Below are positions 1 through 10,024 of a DNA stretch of 64,000 nt, in pieces. Under the pieces are notes generated by a model. The model was not told the origin of the DNA and ran no database searches. It worked only from the letters and a program-made list of their open reading frames with translations. Source of the stretch: Gossypium raimondii (Eukaryota; Streptophyta; Magnoliopsida; Malvales; Malvaceae). The stretch's first letter is position 1; the number at the start of each line of letters is the position of its first letter. The position numbers were made by a program, and so were the translations under genes. The stretch lies in the NCBI RefSeq assembly GCF_025698545.1, contig NC_068569.1, positions 7,068,001-7,132,000 on the forward strand, in the 5' to 3' direction.

Positions 1-190
1 AAGGAGGGAATATGGATGAGAGAGTAATGATTGTTATGGAGGCCGGTTTATCTAGTCGGAAGTTATAAAGAGTGGGGGAATATGAATGAGAGAATGATGG
101 TTGCTATGGAGGCCGGTTTATCTGGTCAGGGTGAAGAGTCGGAGGTTACAAAGAGTGAAGATAAGAGGAATATGAAGGCTAAGGGTTAAA
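1..190. repeat. Imperfect tandem repeat, period about 70-90 bp
   Basis: Two near-identical units begin at about 7 and 77, each opening with GGAATATG and sharing the block TATGGAGGCCGGTTTATCT. A third, partial unit starts near 167. The second unit is about 20 bp longer because of an insertion after GGTCAGGG. The array runs into the left window edge, so its full copy number is unknown. No coding potential is recognised. Confidence 0.7.
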
Positions 191-1195
191 GGTAAGTTAC
201 AAGAATATAGATTTGATTTCTTGGAGAGTAGATCTCTTCTTCCTTGTTCCAAGAGGCATTTATAGGGAAGGATCTGTGTAAGGTCACGTTAATGTGTTGG
301 ACTTGCATTAAGCCATCATTAGGGGATGCGTGGGGTGGATGTCTTCGATGGGAGATATATCTGATAAGACAGATCCTATCATTTATTCTGCCTAGATGGT
401 ATGGAACATTTGAACCTATGTAGTATTTGGTGACCAACAACTTCATACTTCCAATGAAGCTTAGGTATTCGGATAGTGGATAGCTTGCACTTGTTTGAAT
501 GGTCATCCTGAAAAGGAAAACTCGCAAGTGACCTTCCAGTTTATTGGTGACAGTCTTACCATTTGAACACCTTTCTAGCTTGCCATGTATCTTGATGCCA
601 ATGAAAGTAAAACAATATTTTAAATTAAAAACAAACATAAAATTAGATTTATGAAACTATTAATTAGAAACTTCAGTAATTTGATTATATGCTGAAATTC
701 TTCAAGGAACAACGAACACTTAAATAGCATGATACAAGACAAATAAAATCACCATTGGATATTCTAGCTTGTCGTACCTAAGACAAAAGTTCTCCACATA
801 CATGCAAGTAGCGAGCAACCCTAAGCTTCCACTTTAATTTATTTGGCACGTTTAGAATTAATGTTTAAGTTGGTAGTTAATTTTTTCAACAATATTACTT
901 CTAAGATTTAAGTTTATTTATTGTTATTAAAAAATACACTATATCTTCCCACTATTCTCCGCACTTATTTATATCTTTCTTTATTATCTGACTACTAAAA
1001 TGCTTAATTCCCTTCACCATTATAATATATTCTTTATTGATTCTTTAAAAAGCATCCTAAAACACAGGTATCAACGCTGCCTTAGTTTACATTTGTCTTG
1101 CAAGACATTAAAAAAAACAGAGAGAGAGAGAGATCATTGACAATAAGAATATTAGAATTGAAATTTATCAATACCACATTTTAAGAAAGATGGTA
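191..1195. other. Intergenic DNA, no gene recognised
   Basis: AT-rich sequence. It has an AG dinucleotide run near 1120-1132. The 150-codon minus-strand ORF at 186-638 has no recognisable domain. I see no gene here. Confidence 0.6.
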
Positions 1196-1205
1196 AGAAC
1201 CAAAC

Positions 1206-1498
1206 TTGAAGGAAACGTTACTAGTACAGACAGGTGTCAAATGACCAGTGGAGGCTCCTAACCTTTGTCGTCATTCACAACAGCCAAGAATTTTCTATTT
1301 TTCTGTTTTCACTCTCTTCAGCAGATTGCTCCACGTCTCTCCTCTTATTCTCTATTATAAAAACTATTTTTGCTCTCAATCTCCAGTATAAAATGTACCA
1401 AAAATGATCCATCAAATAGTATGAAGGAATTCATTTTCTCATTTTCTGATTCTCTTTTATTTTCAGTATTTAGTCTATATTTTACACTTTTCTTGACT
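1206..1498 (+). repeat. 5' LTR of copia-1
   Basis: About 293 bp, beginning TTGAAGGAAACG and ending TTTTCTTGACT. It matches 9080-9373 almost base for base. Ends were set from the duplicated flank AGAACCAAAC. It lacks the usual TG...CA termini. In the 3' copy the preceding bases are ATG, so the ancestral LTR may have begun TGTTGAAGG. Confidence 0.88.
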
Positions 1499-1511
1499 TA
1501 GTATCAGAGCC
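1499..1511 (+). other. Primer-binding site of copia-1
   Basis: TAGTATCAGAGCC lies directly after the 5' LTR. It is one base from TGGTATCAGAGCC, the sequence many plant copia elements use to pair with the 3' end of initiator tRNA-Met. Confidence 0.8.
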
Positions 1512-1544
1512 TTTCTTCCTCACGAATTAAGCTTCCGTTATGAC

Positions 1545-1940
1545 TAGAGGTGCTCATGGGCCGGCCCGGGAAAAAAATCATAAGCCCGAGCCTGGCCCGA
1601 CCCATTTTTTAATAAATACCAAAAAATTATTTTAAAAATTAAAAAAATTATTTTAAAAATATTTTAAAAATATTTTAAAATTTAAAAAAAATTAAAAAGT
1701 ATTTTAAAATTAAAAAATTATAAAAAAAGTATTTTAAAATTAAAAAAATTAAAAATATTTATTATATCGGTAGAAATAGGCCCGGCCCAGCCAAAAAGTG
1801 GTGCCGAGGCCTGCCCGTTTTTAAACGGCCTTATTTTTTTGCCAAGCCCATATTTCGGGCCTATATTTTTACCCAAACCCTCCCATATTTCGGGCGGGCC
1901 GTCGGGCAGGGCCGAGCCGCCCGGCCCATGAGCACCTCTA
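1545..1940. mobile_element. Non-autonomous hAT-like MITE nested at the copia-1 gag start
   Basis: A 396-bp element with terminal inverted repeats: it starts TAGAGGTGCTCATGGGC and ends in the exact complement. It is flanked by the 8-bp direct repeat GTTATGAC (1537-1544 and 1941-1948); an 8-bp target duplication is typical of hAT transposons. The interior is GC-rich near both ends (GGCCCGGCCC-type runs) with an A/T-rich core of TTTTAAAAAT repeats, and it has no transposase. A diverged relative in the opposite orientation lies at 10365-10706. Confidence 0.88.
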
Positions 1941-3645
1941 GTTATGACCAACACCAACAGTAACGCCACCATTCAAACGACTGAATCTGTCACTGCCTCC
2001 GGTGCGATTGGGAGCTCCGTCGATGGCTTTGATGGAAGACTTTTTGCAACCAAAAAGCTTAACATTATCCTAGATGATGACAACTACTTATTGTGGCAGC
2101 AACAATTTTTACTGACAGCCAAAACCTTTAAACTTCAAGGCTACTTAGACGACACCCTGGTTCCACCTCCCTCGATGATACCCGATGAAAGTGGTGGGTC
2201 AACACCAAACCCAGTTTTTGCAAGATATCAGCAATAAGATAGTGCTCTTGCTTCTTGGTTGCTTTCATCAGTAAGTCAAACTGTTCTTCTTCACCTTATT
2301 GGAATGAACACTTCTTCTCAAATATGGCAAACTTTGGCCCGTGTCTATGGCAGCAAAATAACCTCCAAGTTAATGTTTTATCGTCGAGCACTTCATTCTT
2401 AACGCAAAGGTGATTTGAGCATGAAGGTATTTACTTAAAATTAAAAGTTTCTGTGATAACTTAGCAATTTGTGAAGAAATGTTAGTGAATATGAGCATGT
2501 TACGGCTATTTTAAATGGCTTATCTACTGATTTTAAATATGTTATTACTGTCATCTCGGCTAGTCCTATTCCATACAGTGTTCAAACGGTAGCCACACTT
2601 CTTATTGATGCTGAAGCTCGACAACAAACTCTTCTCGCCTCTATTCCAGTTGCTGCCAATATGATTACCACTCAAAGTTCTCAAAACAATGGAGAAACTC
2701 CCTCTTACAGACCACCCAATCCTTTTTCTTTTCGAGGTCGAGGAAGGGGTCGATTCAATAATTCTAGGCTCCAATGCCAACTTTGCAGAAAGCCCGGGCA
2801 TCTGGTAGATCGATGCTACTTTCGTTTCGATCAAAACTAAAAGGCTTCTACTTACAGATCTCCCTCTTCACAACCGGGAACACAAGCTCCTCAAGCCTAT
2901 GTTGCTGCCTTCAACACCTCTCAATTGACATCAACTGGTGGGTCATCCTTTGTGCATAATAGTGGGACAGCACCATGGGCCCCACCTCCTTCACTTGAAC
3001 CATATGGTTATTGGATTTATCAAACCTCACATCTCCAGAATGCTAATGCTAATGCTTCCATGCCACCAACCACTACTCTGCCTAATAATGCCAATGCTTA
3101 TATTGCAACTCCTAGGACAATAAGTGATCCAAGTTGGTACACAGACTCTAGTGCTACCCACCATATAACTCACTCTTCTGAATCCATGGGTGAAAAAGCT
3201 TCATATTTTGGACCAGGTACAATTTATGTTGTTAATGGTTGTAGTCTTCCTGTTATGCATATTGGTCAATTGTCTTTAATTACTCAAACACGACCTTTAG
3301 TCATGTGCTCTTTACTTTATGTTCCTGGCATCACTAAAAATCTTCTCTCTGTTTCCAAGTTCACTAGTGATAATCAAGTGGTGCTTGAGTTTTTTCCAAA
3401 GGAGTGCAAGGTTCGGGACCTAAAGAATAATGAAGTTCTGTTGCATGGAGATGTTCATGGTGGTTTATATCGTTTAAAGTTGCCATTTTCTTCTTCAAAT
3501 CCGTCTGCTCAATGTTATGTTGCGTCGCATGCTATTCCGTTGTCTTTATGGCATGCTCGTCTTGGGCATCCATGCTGCTCTACTCTTGTTCAAGCTCTTC
3601 AACATTGTAATGTTTCATTTCATGATAATAAAATTGGTGACTGTT
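1941..3645 (+). pseudogene. copia-1 gag-protease region, broken
   Basis: One reading frame from ATG 1944 carries gag, a CX2CX4HX4C zinc knuckle (codons at 2775-2816), a protease-like segment around 3134 (WYTDSSATHH, where intact copia proteases have DSGA), and the pre-integrase motif HARLGHP near 3551. The frame is cut by stops at 2235-2237, about 2400 and 2838-2840, so no full polyprotein can be made. Its 3' end at 3645 is the insertion point of the solo LTR; the frame resumes at 6350 after one copy of the target duplication. The start ATG lies inside the target duplication made by the MITE. Confidence 0.88.
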
Positions 3646-6344
3646 TGTAACACCCATTACCCGTATCCAACACCGGAATAGGGTACGAGGCATTACCAAA
3701 ACACATACACTTGTAAACGTATTTAACCGAGTTATAAAATTTCATCAAAATTAAAACTTTCAAAATAATTAACATGTTTCTATAACTTTTCACAATATAT
3801 CCTCAAAATATTATAATCATAATAATTAGGGCCTGCGAGACCCGATACATACTCATGCAATTTAATGCTTCATTTCCATTTCATTCAATTCGCAATTTCT
3901 CATGCTCATAATTTAAATCATATCACTAGCAATTTCCATTTAATTCACGTACAATTCAATGACATCAAATTCAAAACTAATACGTATTTACCATTTAACT
4001 CAATGTTTATTGATTATACCATTCAATAACACATTTATGAAATTCTCAATTTAGCAATGAAAATATCACTTTAGTTTGAATAACAACATCGTCCTGATAT
4101 AAATACACTACCACTTATCCATTTACTTTAATTCTTTTGGGCCCATTTGTCACTTACCATCCTTAATCAAATTAGGGAACGGTCACGGAAAATTGAGTAC
4201 TTCACTTTCACTTTGCCATAGTATAACTATGGTCTTACGTATGATCACTTATCACTTGTCCCTGATCAGATAAGTGTAGCCACCTATCACTTTGTTTCTT
4301 GATCAGATAAGTGTAGCCACTTATCACTTTGTCTCTTGATCAGAAGTACTCAAATCCGGCGTTCCGCTCAATTTGATCATTTATTCATATATCAGGCTTA
4401 CCAACATGTGTTAATTCATAAACCATTCATGGTATTATTTCATGCCAAATCATATACTGAATATACCATACACACATACTATGAAACTTTATTTTCACAC
4501 ATGAGCTTAAACCATGACCAATAATGCACAAAAATAAGCATCATTCATATTTCATCGTTTATGAGTTATAATCAAACATATGACCATTTATACACGAATC
4601 ATTCATATATTTCCCAATTTTCCTCCTCCTCCTCTCCATTCCACATCCTTAATGTGTATAACACACTTAAACAACATTAACCATAATTTCAATATTCACT
4701 AACATGTATATTCAAAGCTGTTTATCCGAGTCAGAGTCACTAAATTATTTTTATCCGGATCTACAGAGCTCCAAATTAAGATCCGTTAATTTTCCTGAAA
4801 CTAGACTCACATATCTTCATACCATAAAATTTTCATAATTTTGGTTCAGCCAAATAGTACAGTTTATTCTTTAAAGTTTCCCTGTTTCGCTGTCTGACAG
4901 TTCCGACCACTCTTCACTAAAAATTAATTATCTCATTGTACAGAATTCGGATGATGTTTTAGCTTGTTTCTTCTAAAAATAGACTCATTAAGGATTCTAA
5001 CCATATAAACTATAACTCATAATCATTTTTGTACAATTTTAATGATTTTCCAAAGTCAGAACAGGGAACCTGAATTCATTCTGACCTTGTCTCACAAAAT
5101 CTATTATATCTCATGATTTACAATTCCATTGCTCACATCATTTCTTTTATAAGAAACTAGACTCAATAATCTTTAGTTTCATATTTTATTCATCCTCTAA
5201 TTCAATCTCTACAATTTTTGGTGATTTTTCAAAGTTACACTACTGCTGCTGTCCAAAACTGCTTTAGTGCAAAATGTTGATTTCCATTTTGCCCCAAATT
5301 TCACAGTTTATACAATTCGGTCCTTTCTCAATTAACCCCTCAATTAATCTAATTTTCTCAATTAGTACTTTACTAGACATTATAAGTTGTTACACAACTA
5401 TTGAAATTCAGAATTTCCACATATAACTCTATCTTCAAACTCTTTTACTATTAGGTCCCAAACATTCACTTTCTATTCAATTCTTTCAATAAAATCAGCA
5501 TATGAACAATTTAAAGCTCTAATTTCATGCTAAATCATCATATACTTCCAGCACATATTCATATCAACTTTCAACTTCTTTCATAAAATCAAAAACTAAT
5601 GAATTTAACAAGTGAGCCTAGTTGTAAAAGTCATAAAAATACAAAAATTTCAAGAAATAGTCAAGAATTGAACTTACTTGTAATAAAAATATGAAGAACC
5701 AGCTTGAAGAAGCCCTTCCATGGTGTTTTAGCTGATGAGAATTCAGAAAAATGAAGAGAAATCTAGATAATTCCACTTGGGTCCTAACTTTATTAAGCAA
5801 ATTTTGCAATTTTCCAATTTTGCCCTTAATTCTCCTTACTTTCTTGCTGATTTCATGCCTCTGCCGTCCAGCCCAAATAGACCTTGGGTCTATTTGCCTT
5901 TTAAGCCCTCTTCCTTTTATCATTTAAGCTATTTAATCATTTCCCAAAATTTTGCATTTGTTACAATTTAGTCCTTTTTGTTCAATTAATTATCGAACTT
6001 TAAATTTTCTTAACGAAACTTTAATACTAACTTTTAACACTCCATAAATATTTATAAAAATATTTATGGCTCAGTTTAAAATCCCGAGGTCTTGATACCT
6101 CATTTCGATTCTAATTATTTTAATATTTATTTCTAGTGCACTATTCACTATTTCAAAAATTTTCCTAACTTCATATTTAACTTATACTTACTAAATTAAT
6201 AATATTTTCTACCCATTTGTCGAATTTAGTGATCTCGAATCACCGTTCCGACACCTCTGAAAATTCAAGCCATTACATTTTTTTTCGTCGGATTTGTGGT
6301 CCCGAAACTACTGTTCCGACTAAGCCTAAAATCGGGCTATTACA
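3646..6344 (-). mobile_element. Ty3/gypsy solo LTR nested in copia-1
   Basis: A 2,699-bp sequence starting TGTAACACCCATTACCCG and ending CGGGCTATTACA, flanked by the perfect 5-bp direct repeat CTGTT (3641-3645 and 6345-6349). It has no gag or pol, so it is a solo LTR. I place it on the minus strand because at 57140-57195 a related LTR end (GGGTTAGGGGTGTTACA) is followed on the plus strand by a gypsy primer-binding site; the complement of that end is the left end here. A longer copy lies at 58781-62131. A sense ORF of 101 codons (5618-5923, minus) is shared with that copy. Confidence 0.88.
4264..4337. repeat. Two-unit GATCAGATAAGTG tandem repeat in the solo LTR
   Basis: Two 37-bp units, each starting GATCAGATAAGTGTAGCC and ending CTT, followed by a partial unit GATCAGAAGT. 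The equivalent array in the other solo LTR (59399-59734) has eight units. Each unit carries GATAAGTG and an inverted CACTTATC or near match, so it can fold back. Confidence 0.88.
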
Positions 6345-7184
6345 CTGTTGTCTAGCATGTCAAATGGGAAAAGCTCATAAACTGCCTTTTACAAATTCCA
6401 TGACTGAGTATACAACACCTTTACAATTAATTATATCTGATGTTTTGGGACCAGCACCGGTAATATCAAATGGTTTCTCCTATTATGTGGCATTTACAAA
6501 TGTTTTTCTAGATATACATGGATATATTTTCTCGCTCGAAAATCAGATGTTTTAACTGTGTTTATTCAATTTCATAAGATGGTGGAACGTCTTCTTAGTC
6601 ACAAGATAAAAGTTCTTCAAATTGACAATGGTGGAGAATTTCAAGCTTTAAAAGGGTATCTATCGCACCATGGTATCATTCATCGTTTATCCTGCCCTTA
6701 TACTTCTGAGCAAAATGGCATAGTTGAAAGAAAACATCGCCAAATTGTTGAATCCGGGTTGTCAATGCTTGCTCATGCTGGTATGCCTCTACACTACTGG
6801 AATAATGCCTTTACAAGTGCTATTTTTCTTATTAATCGACTTCCTACCAAGGCGTTAGATGGTCTTTCTCTATTTGAAAAACTCTTTGGGACAAAACCTG
6901 ATTATCAGTTCTGCCATATATTTGGGTGTCTCTGCTTTCCAAATTTGCGCCCCTTCAACAGGAACAAATTGAATTTTCGGTCGGAGCCTTGTGTTTTCCT
7001 TGGTTATTCTCCTTTACATAAAGGATATCGGTGCCAGACATCAGAGGGTAAAATCATTGTTTCACGTCATGTTATTTTTTATGAACAACAATTTCCTTTT
7101 AAAAAACCCCAATCTCAGCTTTTACCTCACCAAAATAAAAATTTAACCACTACCTTGTATATTGTGCCTTCACCTATCAACTAA
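6345..7184 (+). pseudogene. copia-1 integrase, frameshifted
   Basis: After the solo LTR the frame resumes with the CXXC part of the GAG-pre-integrase zinc motif (CLACQMGKAHK). The integrase core follows: the first Asp in the IISDVLGPAP segment, the second in LQIDNGGEFQ, and the Glu in SEQNGIVERKHR, giving the DDE pattern. A one-base frameshift near 6510 moves the reading frame, so 6345-6555 and 6558-7184 are read in different frames. Downstream, 7185-7441 is proline/threonine-rich linker without a clean frame. Confidence 0.87.
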
Positions 7185-7441
7185 TCCCCTCCTTCACGTC
7201 ACACAAGTCCATCACCTCCACATATTTCTTCTACTACTCCTACACACACCATGGGACCCACCATGTGCTCACTTGATAACCCCAATCTTTATCCTCTATA
7301 CCGTCCCACCCTCCTACTTTATCTGACAATTCTCACACTACAATTAACCCATCATCACACTCTACTCATATACTTTCACCACAAATTGACCAAACTCATA
7401 ATTTTGACCCACAACAAGTTTCCACCATAAACACCCATCCC

Positions 7442-9070
7442 ATGATAACTAGAAGCAAAGCTGGAATTTTTCGCCCCAAAATCCTGCTTTCTCAAGCACC
7501 TTCCTTTGAACCCGAATTACCTTCTGATATTCATAGTGCTATGGGTTATCCTCACTGGAAAAATGTTGTTTACAGTGAGCTTCAAGCCTTGATAAAAAAT
7601 AACACTTGGACATTAGCTCATTTACCATCTTCTCATCGTGCTATCGGGTGTAAATAGCTGTTCAAAGTTAAGAAGAAACCAGATGGTACAGTGGACCGTT
7701 ATAAAGCGCGTCTTGTCGCTAAAGGGTTCTCTCAAAATACCGGTTCTGATTTTGTTGATACTTTCAGCCCAGTAGTTCGTGCCAACACTATACGGACTGT
7801 TCTTGCTATTGCTGTTATGAAAGAATGGAGTCTTCATCAAATTGATGTAAATAATGCTTTCCTTAACTATATTCTTACTAAAGAAATTTATATACAACAA
7901 CCACCGGGATTCGAAGCTCAGGGGTTGAACGGTGAGTCATTGGTATGTAAGCTCAACAAAGCATTGTATGGCTTCAAACAAGCTCCACGAGCTTGGTTCA
8001 ACACTCTAAAGGATTTCCTTGTCTCCAACTTGGGTTTTCAGCCTTTCAAAATTGATCCTTCACTTTTTATTCGACACACTGCCCGCTCACAAGTGTTTCT
8101 TATGGCTTATGTTGATGACATTGTTTTAACCGACAGTTCTCAATCTGATATAGATGATATTGTCGCCCAACTTGACTCTCGATTTGCTATTAAAGATCTT
8201 GGAACTCTTCAATATTTTCTTGGTATTGAGATTTGCTCCATGACTAATGGCTTATTACTTTCACAAAAGAAATATCTTCTGGAACTGCTTCATCGAACTG
8301 GTATGCATGGTGCTGCACCTACTCCTACTCCAATGGTAGGTCTCCCTCATCTGACTCGTAATAATGGTACTCCATTTGAAGATACTCATTTATATAGAAG
8401 CGTAATTGGCACTCTTCAATATGCATGCATTACCAGACCAGATCTCACTTATTGTGTTAATAAACTAAGCCAATATATGAATCATCCGCTAGACACTCAT
8501 TGGAAAGCTGTAAAAAGAGTATTGAGGTACATTAATGGAACTCTTGATTATGGATTGCGGTTCAAAAAGGGGAGTTTTAATCTTGTTGGATATTCGGATG
8601 CTGACTGGGTCTCCACACCTGAAGATTGACGCTCCACCACCGGCTATTGTATTTTTTTAGGACCAAATCCTATCATATAGTCATATAAAAAGCAGTCAGT
8701 TGTCTCCCGATCATCTACTGAAGCTGAATATAGGAGTTTAGCTAATTGTGCTTCTGAAATGCTTGGATTACAACAACTTCTTGAAGAACTTGGTATAAGT
8801 CACACACACACACACACACACTAATTATATGGTGTGATAATACCTCTGCCGTTTCAATCTCCGCCAATCCAGTTCACCACTCAAAAGTTAAACATGTTGA
8901 GATCGATCTATTCTTTGTCAGGGAAAATGTTCTCTCTAGAGCTTTGCAAGTCAACTATATCCTCTCAAATAAACAAATTGCTGATGCTCTCACTAAACCC
9001 ATCTTACCTAAAGACTTTTCTCACTTTCGCAAAGCTTTATGTGTTTCTTCACCACAAACTGTAGAAGACG
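7442..9070 (+). pseudogene. copia-1 reverse transcriptase and RNase H, broken
   Basis: Codons from 7442 give the N-terminal RT region, stopped by TAG at 7655-7657. The main RT frame (7691-8629) has the copia signatures YKARLVAKGFSQ, IDVNNAFL, LYGFKQAPRAW and the catalytic YVDD at 8108-8119. RNase H begins at YSDADW near 8590 and continues through [10 protein letters not shown] and, in a shifted frame, ADALTKP (about 8978). A stop at 8627-8629, further frameshifts and a (CA)10 run at 8801-8820 break RNase H. The purine-rich tract and 3' LTR follow immediately. Confidence 0.9.
8801..8821. repeat. (CA)n microsatellite inside the RNase H region
   Basis: Ten CA units followed by CTAATTATATGG, at a point where the RNase H frame should read smoothly. 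The run adds His-Thr codons and then a stop, so it probably arose after the element lost function. Confidence 0.8.
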
Positions 9071-9079
9071 GGGAGGATG

Positions 9080-9373
9080 TTGAAGGAAACGTTACTAGTA
9101 CAGACAGGTGTCAAATGACCAGTGGAGGCTCTTAACCTTTGTCGTCATTCACAACAGCCAAGAATTTTCTGTTTTTCTATTTTCATTCTCTTCAGCAGAT
9201 TGCTCCACGTCTCTCCTCTTATTCTCTATTACTAAAAACTATTTTTGCTCTCAATTTCCAGTATAAAATGTACCAAAAATGATCCATCAAATAGTATGAA
9301 GGAATTCATTTTCTCATTTTCTGATTCTCTTTTATTTTCAGTATTTAGTCTATGTTTTACACTTTTCTTGACT
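9080..9373 (+). repeat. 3' LTR of copia-1
   Basis: A 294-bp partner of 1206-1498. It is preceded by the polypurine tract AGACGGGGAGGATG and followed by the flanking repeat AGAACCAAAC. Confidence 0.9.
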
Positions 9374-9627
9374 AGAACCAAACGGATATCACTATGTTGA
9401 TGAATGAATGGAGTTTGGTTTCTGTTTGAAAGAAATCACATATTGCAAAAACAACCAGCTTGACCATTGGTTGAAACGGGAATTTATCCGAGGAAGAGAA
9501 AGTTGATTGTCACACTGTGACACCATCACCTGCTTCAATAGAGTCATTTTTAAGATTTTATTGATTAAGCAACCCATGTCAACCGATAAGCTTTAGTGAC
9601 CCTCACACTGGCCAAACAATTTTTTAC

Positions 9628-10024
9628 CCTCAACCCCAAAATTCCACTTCCCTCTTCAAACCTCTCGCGCTTGCCTCCGCATCACTCCCATTTCCACCCT
9701 TCTCACTGGCGGTGATATATTACCAGCTAATGTTGTAGTTCAACTCAACAAGCTAAGTGAGTTCAACAAGTAGAAGCTATCAGATATTTTATTCTTCGAC
9801 CGACGGCAATGGACCACGATAGGAACTGAAGATTCATTCTTTGAAATGGTTTCACTGAGACCAGGAGTGATCTACACATAAACAAAAGGAGCTTGAAGCT
9901 TAGCCCCTTGCACGATGTTTGAGGAAGTTGATAAATATGGAAGGCAAGAATAACCCAGATGGAACTAAGCCATCTGCCGATAGGTTTAGGTGACCCTGAT
10001 ATGACAGATGAATGAGAAGTTGTA
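9628..10024 (+). pseudogene. Truncated OEP80 exon-1 pseudogene
   Basis: This stretch aligns by eye with exon 1 of the intact OEP80 gene downstream, roughly 16560-17215. Shared blocks include CACTTCCCTCTTCA, TCTCGCGCTTGCCTCCGC, CAACTCAACAAGCT, TTCTTCGACCGACGGC and GACCCTGATATGACAGAT. It has lost about 22 bp between CCGC repeats, the whole glycine-rich stretch, and the segment around 17090-17190, and it has in-frame stops (for example TAG after TTCAACAAG). No later exons are present. It is therefore a partial DNA-level copy, dead as a gene. It lies about 250 bp beyond the copia-1 3' LTR and 6 kb upstream of the parent, in the same orientation. Confidence 0.9.

Larger units (their letters stand above)
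1196..9383 (+). mobile_element. Ty1/copia LTR retrotransposon (copia-1), decayed, with two nested insertions
   Basis: Near-identical LTRs at 1206-1498 and 9080-9373 enclose gag, protease, integrase, reverse transcriptase and RNase H, in copia order (integrase before RT). A primer-binding site follows the 5' LTR and a purine-rich tract, AGACGGGGAGGATG, precedes the 3' LTR. The element is flanked on both sides by AGAACCAAAC (1196-1205 and 9374-9383). The LTRs differ by about six substitutions and one indel, so the insertion is fairly young. The coding region nevertheless carries stops and frameshifts and cannot be autonomous. Two later insertions lie inside: a hAT-like MITE (1545-1940) and a gypsy solo LTR (3646-6344). 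Confidence 0.93.

Noticed and set aside
3646-6344. DNA transposon with TGTAA...TTACA ends
   Set aside because: The 5-bp duplication, lack of long inverted repeats and similarity to a gypsy LTR end followed by a primer-binding site at 57170-57195 point to a solo LTR.
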